Below are positions 10,863 through 21,085 of a stretch of DNA of 64,000 nt, in pieces (the stretch's first letter is position 1; each line of letters starts with the position of its first letter). The notes beneath the pieces are model-generated. The model had not been told where the DNA came from. It ran no database searches and was given only the letters and a program-made list of their open reading frames with translations. A program made the translations under genes and the position numbers. Origin of the DNA: Auriscalpium vulgare (lineage: Eukaryota; Basidiomycota; Agaricomycetes; Russulales; Auriscalpiaceae); contig JAHBBC010000002.1 of the NCBI GenBank assembly GCA_019915015.1, forward strand, positions 2,170,001 through 2,234,000. The letters are read 5' to 3'.

Positions 10863-11235
10863 GTCGCTTTAGGAAATAGATCCCACGGTCAAGTCGCGTC
10901 GTCCCAACTGCCTTTTTCAGTAATTCTTAGCTAAGCAGGTCCTGCCCTAAGCGTTGCAGGCTCTTTGCACTTCAAATAATACTAGTACTGCATGTAGTTT
11001 TGCTGTTGGCTCTAACTTCTTCAATCAGTCGAATGAAAGGAGCTTCCCGTGTTACAACTAGTTTCAATCGTTTCTTTCTCTAACCAGTCAGGTCAAAAAG
11101 TGCACATCAGGAAAGTCACAAAAGGAAATAGATAGTTGCGTTGTCCCACCTGTCTAACTCAATAATTCTTAGGTAAGTAGCTTCTGCCTAATGTCTTTCC
11201 ACATCTTTGCGCTTCAAAAGACGCTCGTGTCTGCG
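10803..11235. repeat. Diverged tandem duplication behind the dioxygenase gene
   Basis: The segment from about 10,816 (CGTTTCTTTCTCCAACAGGT) to about 10,985 recurs diverged from about 11,066 to 11,235, about 250 bp apart. Shared landmarks are AGTCAGGTCAAAA, GGAAATAGAT, AATTCTTAG and CTTTGCGCTTCAAA. The first copy starts with the palindrome ACGATTACTCTTAATCGT, also found at about 15,727 and 57,321. No gene lies in it beyond the last exon of the dioxygenase gene. Confidence 0.6.
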
Positions 11236-11354
11236 AGTATTTTATGTTTTCCAAGCTAACTAGCGCAGATATGCATATAATTCCAATTGTTCTATGATTA
11301 GAAAAAGAAGCTCCTGGATTTCTATTTTTGGTAAAAAGTTCCCACGGCTGGTGT

Positions 11355-11412
11355 AGAGAAGCATGACGTAGTTTTCGAGTGGTTGAGCCGGTTTACTACG
11401 TCATGCTTCTCT
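11355..11412. repeat. Perfect 18-bp inverted repeat with 22-nt loop
   Basis: AGAGAAGCATGACGTAGT (11,355-11,372) is matched exactly in reverse complement by 11,395-11,412. The strength of the stem suggests a transposon-end hairpin or a miniature inverted-repeat remnant. No duplication of target DNA was found around it. Confidence 0.65.
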
Positions 11413-11454
11413 AACCCGGCTACTACAATACCCGGGCTGAATATCTATATTATT

Positions 11455-12560
11455 AAAAATGTGCAAAGGGGGGGAATTGAACCTACAACCCATTGCTTAC
11501 ACAATACAATTACGATTCCTATGAATCGTTGCTTATGTCATCTACATCCAGCTTTTTTTCGACCCATGCAACGACAGTCTGTGTCGCCTTTTTTGGAAAT
11601 TCACTCCCACGCTTTGTCCACTCGCGCTTTCAGCTCCCTCACCAGCCTCACGTCTACTCGGGATGATACACTCACTGTACACATATTGTTGCCTATAAAG
11701 CATTCCACACACACAGTGATATTACTAGGATTGAGCGTATAGAACAGCAGAGCGTATAGAACAGCACGATTGCTAGCAAGAGATGATGACGTCATTCCGG
11801 CTATTAAATTGCATTTAAAACCCGAAATGATGTCATTGCTCTTGAGCTCAAACCGCAGGGCAAAGATGTCAAATAAAGTAGTCTCTGTTACATATTCTTC
11901 CAATTTGAGAAGATTATTGAACCCCGTATTGCACCTGGAATCGTACTGCCGCGCTATGCGTCGGCCCACTCCCAGAAAGTCCATATACAGCGTTTTTTCG
12001 ACCCCATGCAACGATCATCTGTGTCGCCTTTTTTGGAAATTCGCTCCCACGCTATGTCAACTCACGACTTTACCCCTCCTCATTAAATTTGCTCCACACA
12101 ATATACACAAATGATTGCCTAAATACACTGATTACTAGGCCATGCAACATATACAGAAGTTGCAGAACAGTGATGTTGCGACAACTGAGACGCACCAGAC
12201 AACACAGGCAGAAATACGATGATGTCACTCAGGGGTTTTAAATTACAATTAGAGCCCGAAATGATGTCATCACTCTTGATTTCACAACAACCACCTCAGG
12301 TGCAGCTGCACACCCAACTTATGTAAATTTTAATGCCCTCCAGTGTACAGTATTGCCCACCATGACTTAAATTTGGTACCAGGGCCACTCCCAGTCGTGT
12401 TTTGGTGTCTAGTACATACTGTCTCAAGACTATTATTTATGTATATATTTGATTATGTAACCAGAAACCCCCTCAGAGCGGAATCGTACTGCCGCGCTAC
12501 CCGTCGGCCCACTCCCAGCAAGTATAAGAGCATTAACCATTAGACTACAGTGCAGTGGTT
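11455..12560 (-). repeat. SINE-like tRNA-related repeats with a duplicated body
   Basis: On the minus strand, near 12,550-12,478, there is a tRNA-like head with an A-box-like TAGTCTAATGGTTAATG and, about 45 nt on, a B-box-like AGTACGATTCC. A second head fragment with the same B-box text lies at about 11,938-11,980. A GGTTCAATTCC box (minus strand) lies near 11,480. The segment 11,547-11,860 (landmark CTGTGTCGCCTTTTTTGGAA) is repeated, diverged, at 11,988-12,290. Together these fit old SINE copies transcribed from the minus strand. Family and exact ends are not determined. Confidence 0.4.
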
Positions 12561-12903
12561 ATAGTTAAGCTGTGTATAGTCTATACCAACATTATCTTGA
12601 CTCTTGCTCTACAATACATTTTGCTCTTCTCATCACTTTCTTTTCCTTTCCCCAATACAATATATACATATTATATATCTGTAGAAAGGTAAAATTAATG
12701 TAAACACAATGGCCAGGATCCCAGAGTCTGGATCATTTGCAAAGTACGAGACATTTTTATATTGCTCACCTGTGTTCAGATCATTTGATTATGTGAGCAA
12801 TATGCAAAGTGGTATGTTAATACACCTTGCTCCGCTGATATGCTTCGAACATAGTGATATGCCTCCTACGTGGGTGGCTACCATTTACACAATTCTGATG
12901 CAC
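12561..12903. other. AT-rich intergenic stretch; includes left target duplication of the next element
   Basis: No gene is seen. Positions 12,896-12,903 read TGATGCAC and are repeated at 14,881-14,888, directly after the inverted-repeat element. Confidence 0.6.
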
Positions 12904-14880
12904 GTACTACTTCAATTCCGTGAGGGACCCTCCGGGCCCACTCGGTGTACTCCGCGGGGACCCTGCGGAGTCCCGCACGCCATGCACCCAGCCATTGCTG
13001 GAGCGGCTGGAGCTCGCGCGCAGCGCACAAGATGTCGCGAGGTCCTCGCGGGAGCTGACAGGCCAAACACCGTCCACGCTGCCGCCGCCTGCGCCCCGCG
13101 GGGACCCTGCGCACCCGCAAGGACCCTGCGTGCCATGCGTTGAGCAAACAACGAGCCGCGCTTTGGCGGCAGAGCGGGGCACGGCGACGCGAGCGGAATG
13201 TCCGGCATGGGCGTTGGCAGCGGTGAGCTCGGGCGCAAAGCAGTGCCCGGGATGCGCTTGTCAGAGACGAAAGTCTCGAGCATAGCGGTGGGAACACTGT
13301 CAGACTTGAGCGCGGAGAACTTGAACGTCAAGAAGCTGCGTGTTGGCGAGGAGTCTGCCAGGGGTCAGTAGAGGGTGTGGGGTGGGATGGGAGGCGGTGT
13401 ACCTGGTTTTCGCCTCGAGAGACGGGTGCAGTCACCCTCCACGCAAATCTCTGCTCGTTGTCCCAATGTGCGCCCCTGCACATTGCCCTCGCCCTCCTCG
13501 CCCTCGCCCTTGTCGTATTCGCTGAGTGTTCCTACATGTCGTGCTCATCGTCTTTGTTGTGTTCACTGTGTGTCACCCTTGTCACACTGCCCACCCATGT
13601 GTGTCGTCCTCGCTGCACAGCCAGGAGGCACCTGGTGTGGCGCCATACAAGACTGCGCAAAAATCACGATTGTCAGGGGGGCATGAGGATGCGGAAGTGA
13701 CGCAGGAGGGTGAGTGACGGAGGGAGAGAATCTGACAAACTGTAAGCTGTAGCCTCCTGTAGCCAAAGGCTGATTCCCATGACGGGCAATCAACAAACAC
13801 ACATGACCGTGTGACTGTGCGGCTCTGTTCAACGCAGCGAACTTGTACCACATGCCTCCACCTGCTGCCAACCCCTGCGCCTTCCCCCCACCCTCGCGCC
13901 TCCCCCTCACACTACCAGTGCCCAGCTCAGCTATGCGACAAATCGCCAACAATGAGGATGTTAAAGGCGCGCGACGACAGGGTGCACGACCAAGACAACC
14001 GCCAGGGGCGTACAATGAGAGCAACAACGAGGAGCAGCGCACAGCAAGGGCGACGTGCAGGGGCGCAGAATGGCACGCAACACAGGCAAGGAGCAGGGGC
14101 AGACCACGACGGCGACAGGGTCATGCGGCGGCGAGGGGCACGGGCGACGACTGCAATGAGGGGTGGACGACAACGGCGCCGACGGGCGCATGGCGGCAGC
14201 GATAGGGTGCGCGCGCTGCGGGCGACAAGGGGCGTGCGCGTCGACCAGGCGGAGCACCAACGGCGGCCGCCAATGCCGTGGCGGGGTGTACCGCAGCACC
14301 CGAGTGGCGCGCAGACCGGGCGGTATCCGCCCAGTCCTGGCGCACAACGATGGCAACAAGGGGCACGGACGTGGACCAGGCAGGCCCGTTGATAGGCCGG
14401 GTGGGGCACACGATGACGGGGTCACGGCGTGCTACAAGGGCCACGGAGGCGCGGCAAGGGCAACAAGTAGGGGCGCACTTTGAGGGACGTGCGCGGGGTG
14501 CCAACGACGGCGGTGACAGCAGAGGCGGGCACTCGAGCGGCAGGCAGCCTGGGGCGGAGTCCGCCCGGTCCTGGCGGAGTCCCTCGGGAGAGCAATGGTG
14601 AGTGCCGCTCGACTCCTGCGGCGCGGGGTTCTGTCGGTTGCGCAGGGCCCCTACGTGGGCGGACGGCGGCTGCATCGACGGTGCCGCTGAGCCCCCGCCA
14701 CACGTGGTCCTGGCGGCTCCCGCAAGGACCTCGCGGTGTTTCATGCGCTGCGCACGAGCTCCAGCCGCTCCAGAAATGACTGGGCGGGTCTGCGCCTGCG
14801 GGGTGCATGTGGGACTCCGCAGGGTTCCCGTGGAGTATACCAAGTAGGCCCGGAGGGTGCCCCACGGAACTGAAGTCTCT
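12904..14880. mobile_element. Non-autonomous DNA transposon, 1,977 bp, long inverted ends, 8-bp target duplication
   Basis: About 230 bp at the left end (from GTACTACTTCAATTCCGTG) match the reverse complement of the right end (AGAGACTTCAGTTCCGTG). Shared landmarks are ACCCTCCGGGCC, CCCTGCGGAGTCCC and GGAGCGGCTGGAGCTCG. The element is flanked on both sides by TGATGCAC. An 8-bp duplication fits the hAT and KDZ superfamilies; the ends do not match those of the KDZ element in this window. The interior (about 13.2-14.5 kb) is GC-rich. Its many open frames look like composition artefacts and encode no recognisable transposase, so the element must be moved in trans if it is mobile at all. Confidence 0.75.
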
Positions 14881-14888
14881 TGATGCAC

Positions 14889-15419
14889 TGCGGCGCTTAT
14901 GCAGCAGCTCCTATCTTCACCAGGTATCCCCAATGCTATCACTTTCACTCACCCACTCACACAACAGCTAGCTCTGTAGCTGTTTGCACAGTAGCTCCAT
15001 GCAGTTTGCCTGACGCTTGCTCACACTTGCACATTGTCAGATGACGTTTGCTACAGTCTTGCAATATTTGCCCAAGGTCGCACCAACTTGCTATATATTT
15101 AGACAAGCTGGCACACACTCGCAGTCAATACGACAGCTTTGCCCTAGCATCCCTATGCAGTTGCATCACCTGTCCGCACGCAGCCAGCCACATTACCGCA
15201 TGGCTCACCCAACTCACCCAAGCATCTAGAGCAGTCCACCAAATGCAATGCATAGCCCTTGAATCTTGGCCCTCTATCACCGCATCTGACTCAAGGATGC
15301 TATGCAGAAAATTGCAACACAATCATACAGCTGTCCTTGCAAGGACTACAAAGCATGGTGCACCCTCCTCAACTAGCATGTGGCCACGGGGAGGATTTGC
15401 CCCCTTGTTGAGTCCCTAG
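14889..15419. other. Spacer, no supported gene
   Basis: Only short frames without domains are present. The last 40-60 bases may already belong to the Gypsy relic that follows. Confidence 0.4.
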
Positions 15420-15665
15420 GTGTTGCCCGCCTTTATCATCCTGAAGGCAGACTTCACCACCCTCCCACAGGAGGTGAACAACTACAGTGTGCTCAATGCC
15501 AAAACTGTCCCAGACTCTTACCCCTTTCGTGTATTGAGAATATCCTCACTGATTCCACAAAGGGGAAGAAGATCTGGGGTAAGAAGGACATATCAAACTT
15601 GTTCTTCCAGACAAGACACGTGTTAACCCAAACAACATCTACCTTATGGCTGACACAACGCCTTT
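15420..15665 (+). pseudogene. Frameshifted fragment of a Ty3/Gypsy reverse transcriptase
   Basis: Two frames together give a recognisable run of palm and fingers motifs: DFTTLPQEVNN, then KTVPDSYPF in one frame, then ENILTDSTKGK, IWGKKDISNLFFQTR and a trailing PTTSTLWL-like segment in another. This corresponds to the conserved DFR-LN-T-PD-YP-P-I---L region of Gypsy pol. Several indels and no start make it a relic. It is not a close copy of either Gypsy element at the right of the window. Confidence 0.65.
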
Positions 15666-15717
15666 GTTGATAATCTGTAATTCAGTCTATCTTCAAATCA
15701 AGAAGATACCTGCCCTC

Positions 15718-15785
15718 CTCCCTCCCAACGATTAAGAGTAATTGTACTGCCATGCGTGCACTGGCCATTTCACACCAAGTCATCC
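15718..15785 (-). repeat. Short interspersed repeat copy, also found at 57,319
   Basis: The text CCTCCCAACGATTAAGAGTA, followed by TGTACTGCCATGCGTGCACTGG, recurs with few changes at 57,319-57,385. It includes a hairpin-forming ACGATTA-AGAG-TAAT(C/T)GT. In minus orientation it carries GGCAGTAC(A/G)ATT, like the B-box region of the SINE-like repeats at 11.9 and 12.5 kb. It directly abuts, and supplies the first codons of, the open frame that follows. Confidence 0.5.
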
Positions 15786-15863
15786 GCATGGCATGGCATC
15801 AAAACTCTTGAAGGGGACTCTGCTGTTTCCAACTTGAATGCTCTTCACGCTCGCTATCAGCTC

Positions 15864-17576
15864 ATGTTAAACCACATGCTTTTATGGACCTGGTTGGAGT
15901 CTGTTTGCGCTCGTTACTCATTCCCAGACAAGCTTTCAGCGAAGGATGGCTTAACACGTCTGGCTCTTGCACTGCAGCGTATCGTGGAGGGCCGCATTGT
16001 TGGCGAAACCATTGATCCCTCCTCATTCCATCCTTCCTTCCCGCAAGAGCCGTATCTTGTGCCGATGTCATCACGCGCTCCACGCATCACAGACGTATCG
16101 CCTTTTGCAAAACAGAAAAGGCTTTATGATATGCTTTTCCTTGTCTTGCGGAAATGGGTCAACTTCCCAGAAGGCAACTGTTCTTTGGCGCAGAGCTGGC
16201 TGCTCGGCGGTCTCACTGCCCTATTTGGCATGCCGGTCCTTCTTCTTGGTGACACCTACAATCTCTATTTGCATGTCATGCGGGATGGGCTTAATTGGCG
16301 ACGAGCCCTCTCAAGCCCAAGCAACTTGATGCCCTTCTTCATATCTCTCAAAGATCATCCCATGCGCCTCACTTCCTCCCAAAATTCTGCAATCCTACAT
16401 GCTATGCAACGGCTTCATGCACGATATTCCTTCTCCAATTTTGACGCACTCTCGCTGGAGGAGGAGGCCATGGTTGTCAAGGCTCGCACACGGGTTTCAC
16501 CAGATGACATGGATATCACCCCAACATCTCGTGCATATGCCGGTACATCAGCGCTCTCCTCCCTCTCTGCCCTCTCTCCATCCCCCACACCCAGTGCGTC
16601 AGCCAATTCTGGCCTCCTGTCTGCAACAATGTTGCCTGTGGTTCACCGCAAATTGAATGAGGTGGCAAGAGTTCTTCGTCTCCTTGCCCAGTTCATCGAT
16701 GCGCCTGTGGTATTCAATCGGTCTACCCTCCAGTTTGCAGCCAACTCACAAGACCCAGATACTCGCCTTCTGCATCATGTGTCTACCAATCTTGACAAGT
16801 TCTTGCCATTCCGAGAGCGTGCACCTAGCGTGCGACGTATTCGTAGGCCGGAGGGCCCGTTCACTCCAGAACGGCTGCGCACGCGGATTGGCTTCTTCAG
16901 CGCACTCGTTTTCCGAACCCTTACCTTTGGAACGGATTACTTCTTTGAGCAACTCACGGTCATTCCTAATGGAAGGCTCCTCCCATCACAATTGGCCGCC
17001 TGGTCTCGCACCCTCAACATTGACCATGGGTACTTTGTCAACAATACCATCTATGGGAATTGCCAATCTCGTGACATTGCAGACGCTCCAGTTCTGTGGG
17101 CTGCAACAAGCAAGCAGCGCAATTTACCCTTTCCTCTCACACAAAATATCACTGTTAACCCCATCCCATTCAACGAGTTCTACAAAACGGTCACTCGCAA
17201 GGAGAAGGCGGAACGCAATTACGCGCAGCGGATTTATCCCCAGTGCGGCCCATTAATTGGCTATCTCTTGACCGCGGACTATGTGTATACGGGTCTCGTG
17301 GAGATGCCATCGGTTGATCTGATGGGTTCCACCATCAGCAAGATCAATTTGGGGTCATGCAATGGCTTGCGGTTGCTCCGCTTGCTTGATGGACTTTCTG
17401 CAGACATCAAAGCCCCGGGACGAGAGGCCAGGGTACAAGCTGCCTTTGCATTCTTCTACGGTCAGATGAGCGCACGATTGATGCCAGATGAGCAGGCACA
17501 TATGGGGTGGGATGTGATTACAGCAGAGCACCTTCTCTGCAAGATAAGCCGGATGTATGACTATCTTCAATTGTAG
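15864..17576 (+). CDS. Protein of unknown function, at least 570 aa, 5' end probably lost
   Basis: A single intron-free frame of over 1.7 kb with normal coding character ends at TAG 17,574-17,576. The first in-frame ATG is at 15,864. The frame stays open back to about 15,756, but those upstream codons lie in an interspersed repeat, so the true N-terminus has probably been lost to the repeat and the adjacent Gypsy relic. The protein has no recognised domain. Landmarks are an aromatic N-terminal part (LMLNHMLLWTWLESVCARY), a Ser/Pro-rich linker near residues 220-250 and a conserved-looking C-terminal half (YVYTGLVEMPSVDLMGSTIS). It converges on the minus-strand gene ending at 17,705, only 128 bp away. 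Lack of introns, unlike its neighbours, could reflect a large terminal exon. Identity unknown. Confidence 0.55.
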   Translation: MLNHMLLWTWLESVCARYSFPDKLSAKDGLTRLALALQRIVEGRIVGETIDPSSFHPSFPQEPYLVPMSSRAPRITDVSPFAKQKRLYDMLFLVLRKWVNFPEGNCSLAQSWLLGGLTALFGMPVLLLGDTYNLYLHVMRDGLNWRRALSSPSNLMPFFISLKDHPMRLTSSQNSAILHAMQRLHARYSFSNFDALSLEEEAMVVKARTRVSPDDMDITPTSRAYAGTSALSSLSALSPSPTPSASANSGLLSATMLPVVHRKLNEVARVLRLLAQFIDAPVVFNRSTLQFAANSQDPDTRLLHHVSTNLDKFLPFRERAPSVRRIRRPEGPFTPERLRTRIGFFSALVFRTLTFGTDYFFEQLTVIPNGRLLPSQLAAWSRTLNIDHGYFVNNTIYGNCQSRDIADAPVLWAATSKQRNLPFPLTQNITVNPIPFNEFYKTVTRKEKAERNYAQRIYPQCGPLIGYLLTADYVYTGLVEMPSVDLMGSTISKINLGSCNGLRLLRLLDGLSADIKAPGREARVQAAFAFFYGQMSARLMPDEQAHMGWDVITAEHLLCKISRMYDYLQL

Positions 17577-17704
17577 GTAGCGCCACTGCTTGTGTTTGTA
17601 CAGGACTAGGTTGATCATCTCAATGCCAGTCTAGCGCGTGATGTTCACACATTCTCTGATAGGACTGACAACTGACCATACACGAATGGATTGACCAAGG
17701 CATG

Positions 17705-18968
17705 CTATGCAAATACAGGATTGTTCTCCTTGTCCTGCTCCAGCGACAACCCAGCCATGTCATGCTCAACCGCCATCGGTGAACTGCCACCTGAGGAAGA
17801 ATCTCTAATCTTTCCACGTTTGACCATGGTCGTGGCATACCCAACCCTCCGTTTCGGCACTGCCGGGATGCGCGTTGTCATTGTACGTTGCATATGTGCA
17901 TGCATAGATAACTGAAATGCCTGATTACCCACATTAGGCAAGAAAAAAGGGCATAGAGATAAACAGACAGACCTCTTCAACATTACGATCAAGTATAACA
18001 AGTGACCTTAGTTTGCATGCGAGTTGATGCTGACCCTTCTTGCCCCACAGCGGCACCGAAGTGAATGCAACCTGGAGCTGCACAATCTGACCGATGCGTA
18101 TAACAGCGGGATCAACCGGTTGATAAACAACCTTGTTCTTTCTGCCCGTTCAGATGAGTATCAATCAGGGAGGAAACTGTGACGAGCACATACTCAATGC
18201 GGTGTGCCTCGTAGTACAACACATGATTGTCTTCAAGATGAATGCCCACCGGTGACGTGGTCTTCAACAGGACACCTTGTGGGTCAACATCCTTGGCAAA
18301 TGGGACAGCATGTTGACCCTTTGCAAACACATGGGGTGTGACATAGCGAGTTGCAAAATCAAGGCTTGGCCATTCGCCAATGGCTGATGGAGACCACTCC
18401 TGTACAGCGCCAACCTTGTAGAGAGATGCGATCTTAGACTCAAGGGTTCTCAGACCGCAAATCGCAGAGTCAAACACTTGGGACCTGAGACCGCAGATCT
18501 TGACAGACTGCTTTGCCCAAGCTGGCTTCGGCATGAGTCTAAAGTTACTTTGTGAGTTTTGCTTCAACCAATCGTACGCCAATGATGCACTTACTGATTC
18601 TTATCCGTAACCGGCGGCAAGTCAAAGTCCATGAGAACACCCTGCACTTCAAACACAGCCTCGAACATCTCTCCTGTTGCGTCCTTCTGCAAGATGTACG
18701 CAATGTCGGTGCCATTCCTAGTAAAGGTGAGTCCAGGTGCGTCGCTTCCCTATAAATTCAGTATTAGTTTCATTGAACATAGGTCCAAGCAAAGGTCAAG
18801 ACGCACAGCTGCAAGCTGCTCTTTGGCATCACGCACATTGTGAAAGTCGGTGAGCATGGCATGGACGTGCTTCACTGTACAGACATGTGAGCATTTATGT
18901 AGGTGAGTGAGAGCAAACGCACAGCAGTCAGCATCCGCCAGAAAGCTTGTCAAGTCGCTGGGGGACAT
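17705..18968 (-). CDS. Protein of unknown function, 332 aa, six exons
   Basis: Exons in transcription order 18968-18923, 18874-18807, 18749-18595, 18538-18194, 18141-17973 and 17920-17705 add up to 999 nt, exactly 332 codons plus stop. All introns are GT-AG, 48-57 nt. The protein starts MSPSDLTSFLADADC and ends KENNPVFA. Its middle part (about residues 50-260) alternates hydrophobic and polar residues, suggesting a beta-rich fold (GIHLEDNHVLYYEAHRIE, RIGQIVQLQVAFTSVPLWG). A basic stretch (VPKRRVGYATTMVKRGK) lies near residue 290. I do not recognise the family. It is divergent from the gene at 21,086 across a 2.1-kb region and converges on the preceding ORF. Confidence 0.7.
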
Positions 18969-19396
18969 TTTGAGAGGGGTTGGTGAGGGAGCGATGGACG
19001 TGGGCAGCAGGGTTGGCAGAGGGAAAGATGATGCAGGTGATGAACGTTAAGTCTTTTGCCCAGGGATGTTGTATGCTGATGAGCCAAGCATAGGGATATT
19101 AGTGGTGGAACAACTGTCTTCCGCGCGTGGTCGGCAACGGAGACTAGGGATACGGCATATTTTGATCACAGTAACTGGGTCCGGCCGCCGACGAGCGAAC
19201 ATCCTTCCATTTCGATACATTCCGCATGCAGGGATCCACTCAGCATGAGTCCCCGAACTGTTTCAGTCCTTGCCCCTCAAACCGTCACGCTAACATATGG
19301 TTGACAGTTCGATTTCTCCAAGTGAATAAGACAGATCTCATCTGGCTTCCATCCTTTTGCTTTCCGTGTCTACCGCGATCCTTGTCATCTTTGGAT

Positions 19397-20420
19397 ATAC
19401 TGAAGTCTTACTGCACCCTGCATGCATGGTCCAGTTACCAGGCAACTTCTGAAACACGTATACTCCGCTATTCCCGCTGAAGGTAACCGACAAGATCTAT
19501 GGGGCGATGAGCTGTGGCTCTGTGTTGCCGAGTCTCGCTTAACAAATCCTTGTTCCCTATCTGCGACTCGGCGGTCTTGTCTTGCTGGACATATTGTGCT
19601 CGCCCAGGTGGTAGCTTGTTGTTGGCCACATTGCCTTATGTGGGATGCTGCGATGATGCAATGATACACTTCTTTGGATGTTCTGCGGTAACATTACATG
19701 GGGGTTCCTGAGTCTGGCCTCTCTCTGTATTGCGGGACAAATGTCATGGACCCTGTCCGGAATGGGACGACACGTCAACCCTGCAGTGCATTGATCTCCT
19801 GACCGCGTTCAAGGGCAGACAGCCTTTCATGCTGTTTGTCCGTTGCGAGCGGCCGCCGGTCCCTTGGCATTGACCACAGGTATGTGGATCGCTGGTCTCT
19901 CCCTTTGCGTATTTGGATAGATTGAATTCCTTTGGCACCCTGCATGCATGGTCTAGTTACCAGGCAACTTCTGCAACATGGATACTCCGCCACTCCCAAC
20001 AAACTAACCGACAAGATCTATGGGGTGCTCTGGATTGCCAAGTGTCGCTTGACAAATGCGAGTGTCGCTCGACAAATGCGCGCTTCTTGTCTGCAGCTGG
20101 TTGTTCTTGTGGGTCCCCCTTGCTCAAGATATTGTGCGCGCTCACTGGTTACAGTATCATTGCCTTACCTGGGAAGCTGCGATGATGAGATGAAGCATTT
20201 CCTTGGATGGATTTAGGTTTGTTCTCCTTCTCCCAGGGGAAAGGTAATATTACGTCCGGGTTCCTGAAGATTGGCCTAGTTCCGTATCAGCAAACAAAGA
20301 TCTTCGACCCCGGCTAAAACGGGAGGATGCGTCAACTCCGCAGTGCATTGGTCTCCTGACCGCGTTCAAAGCGAGATCCTCTTGCGTTCTATTTTTCCGG
20401 TGCCAGCTGCGGCCACTCCC
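19397..20420. repeat. Diverged tandem duplication of about 525 bp in the divergent promoter region
   Basis: Text at about 19,407 (GCACCCTGCATGCATGGTCC, then AGTTACCAGGCAACTTCTG) recurs at about 19,932. Further shared landmarks are CCGACAAGATCTATGGGG, TGCAGTGCATTG and TCTCCTGACCGCGTTCAA. A third short echo of CTCCTGACCGCGTT lies near 20,550. The copies have diverged by small indels. The role is unknown; duplicated regulatory DNA is one possibility. Confidence 0.65.
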
Positions 20421-20957
20421 TTACGAAGGACTGTCTCCGGGCACATTGGCCGTCGGGCATGTAGCCGAGATTTGACATCCTATACGCGTGGCCGTCCCTG
20501 GACCATACTTTGTCGTGTCCCGTCCCTGCACCATACTTTGTCGCGTCAATCTCCTGACCGCGTTAAACGGAACACTCTTCGTCCGGTTTTATCGGCCGTC
20601 GGTTAACTGGCCAAAAACAGTACCAGGTCTGTCTCCTTGCAATCCGTAGTCTCAAACTGAAGATGTGCCTCTGCAGTTATTCTCCGTTGTGCACCCCAAA
20701 TCGTAGATGTTACTCGGGCTAATCTACCCACCGGTCGGTAATAACAATGCAGGTCAGTGCGCCCGTCCTCTGGGCCATGCCGTATTCATTGCTCTGGACA
20801 CGGTGCACTCCGGGTCCATCCCCAACGGATCTCTAGCCAATGAGTACTCTGCCTCAGCGTAACACTGTGTAGTAAGCTTGACATATAGAACGCCGGTTGT
20901 GTCTGCAATTTTCTACAAGTCGATATTCTCACAAAGTCGCTCAGCTGTTGCTTGCTG

Positions 20958-20965
20958 TATATAAG
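20958..20965 (+). promoter_or_regulatory. TATA-like box of the 729-aa gene
   Basis: TATATAAG lies 120 bp upstream of the ATG at 21,086, a usual distance for fungal core promoters. The call rests on position and sequence only. Confidence 0.45.
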
Positions 20966-21085
20966 AGCATCGCAGCCATCTCATGAGTGTCAGTTTGCCC
21001 CCACACGCAGACTACCTCTTTGACTACTTGCTTCTCATTGACTACTCACTGCTCTTCTCAACCCTCCCTTCAATTCATCATTTCA

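Larger units (their letters stand above)
18969..21085. other. 2.1-kb divergent intergenic region
   Basis: It separates two divergently transcribed genes and presumably holds both promoters. No gene is supported: short frames are interrupted and carry no domains. About half of it is a diverged tandem duplication, given separately, and a TATA-like box lies near the right-hand gene. Confidence 0.5.

Noticed and set aside
11455..11545. A functional tRNA gene on the minus strand with box GGTTCAATTCC
   Set aside because: Acceptor and D-arm pairing could not be built; a tRNA-derived repeat relic fits better.
13340..14560. Numerous 100-275-codon frames on both strands
   Set aside because: GC-driven open frames inside the non-autonomous transposon; no transposase or other domain in any of them.
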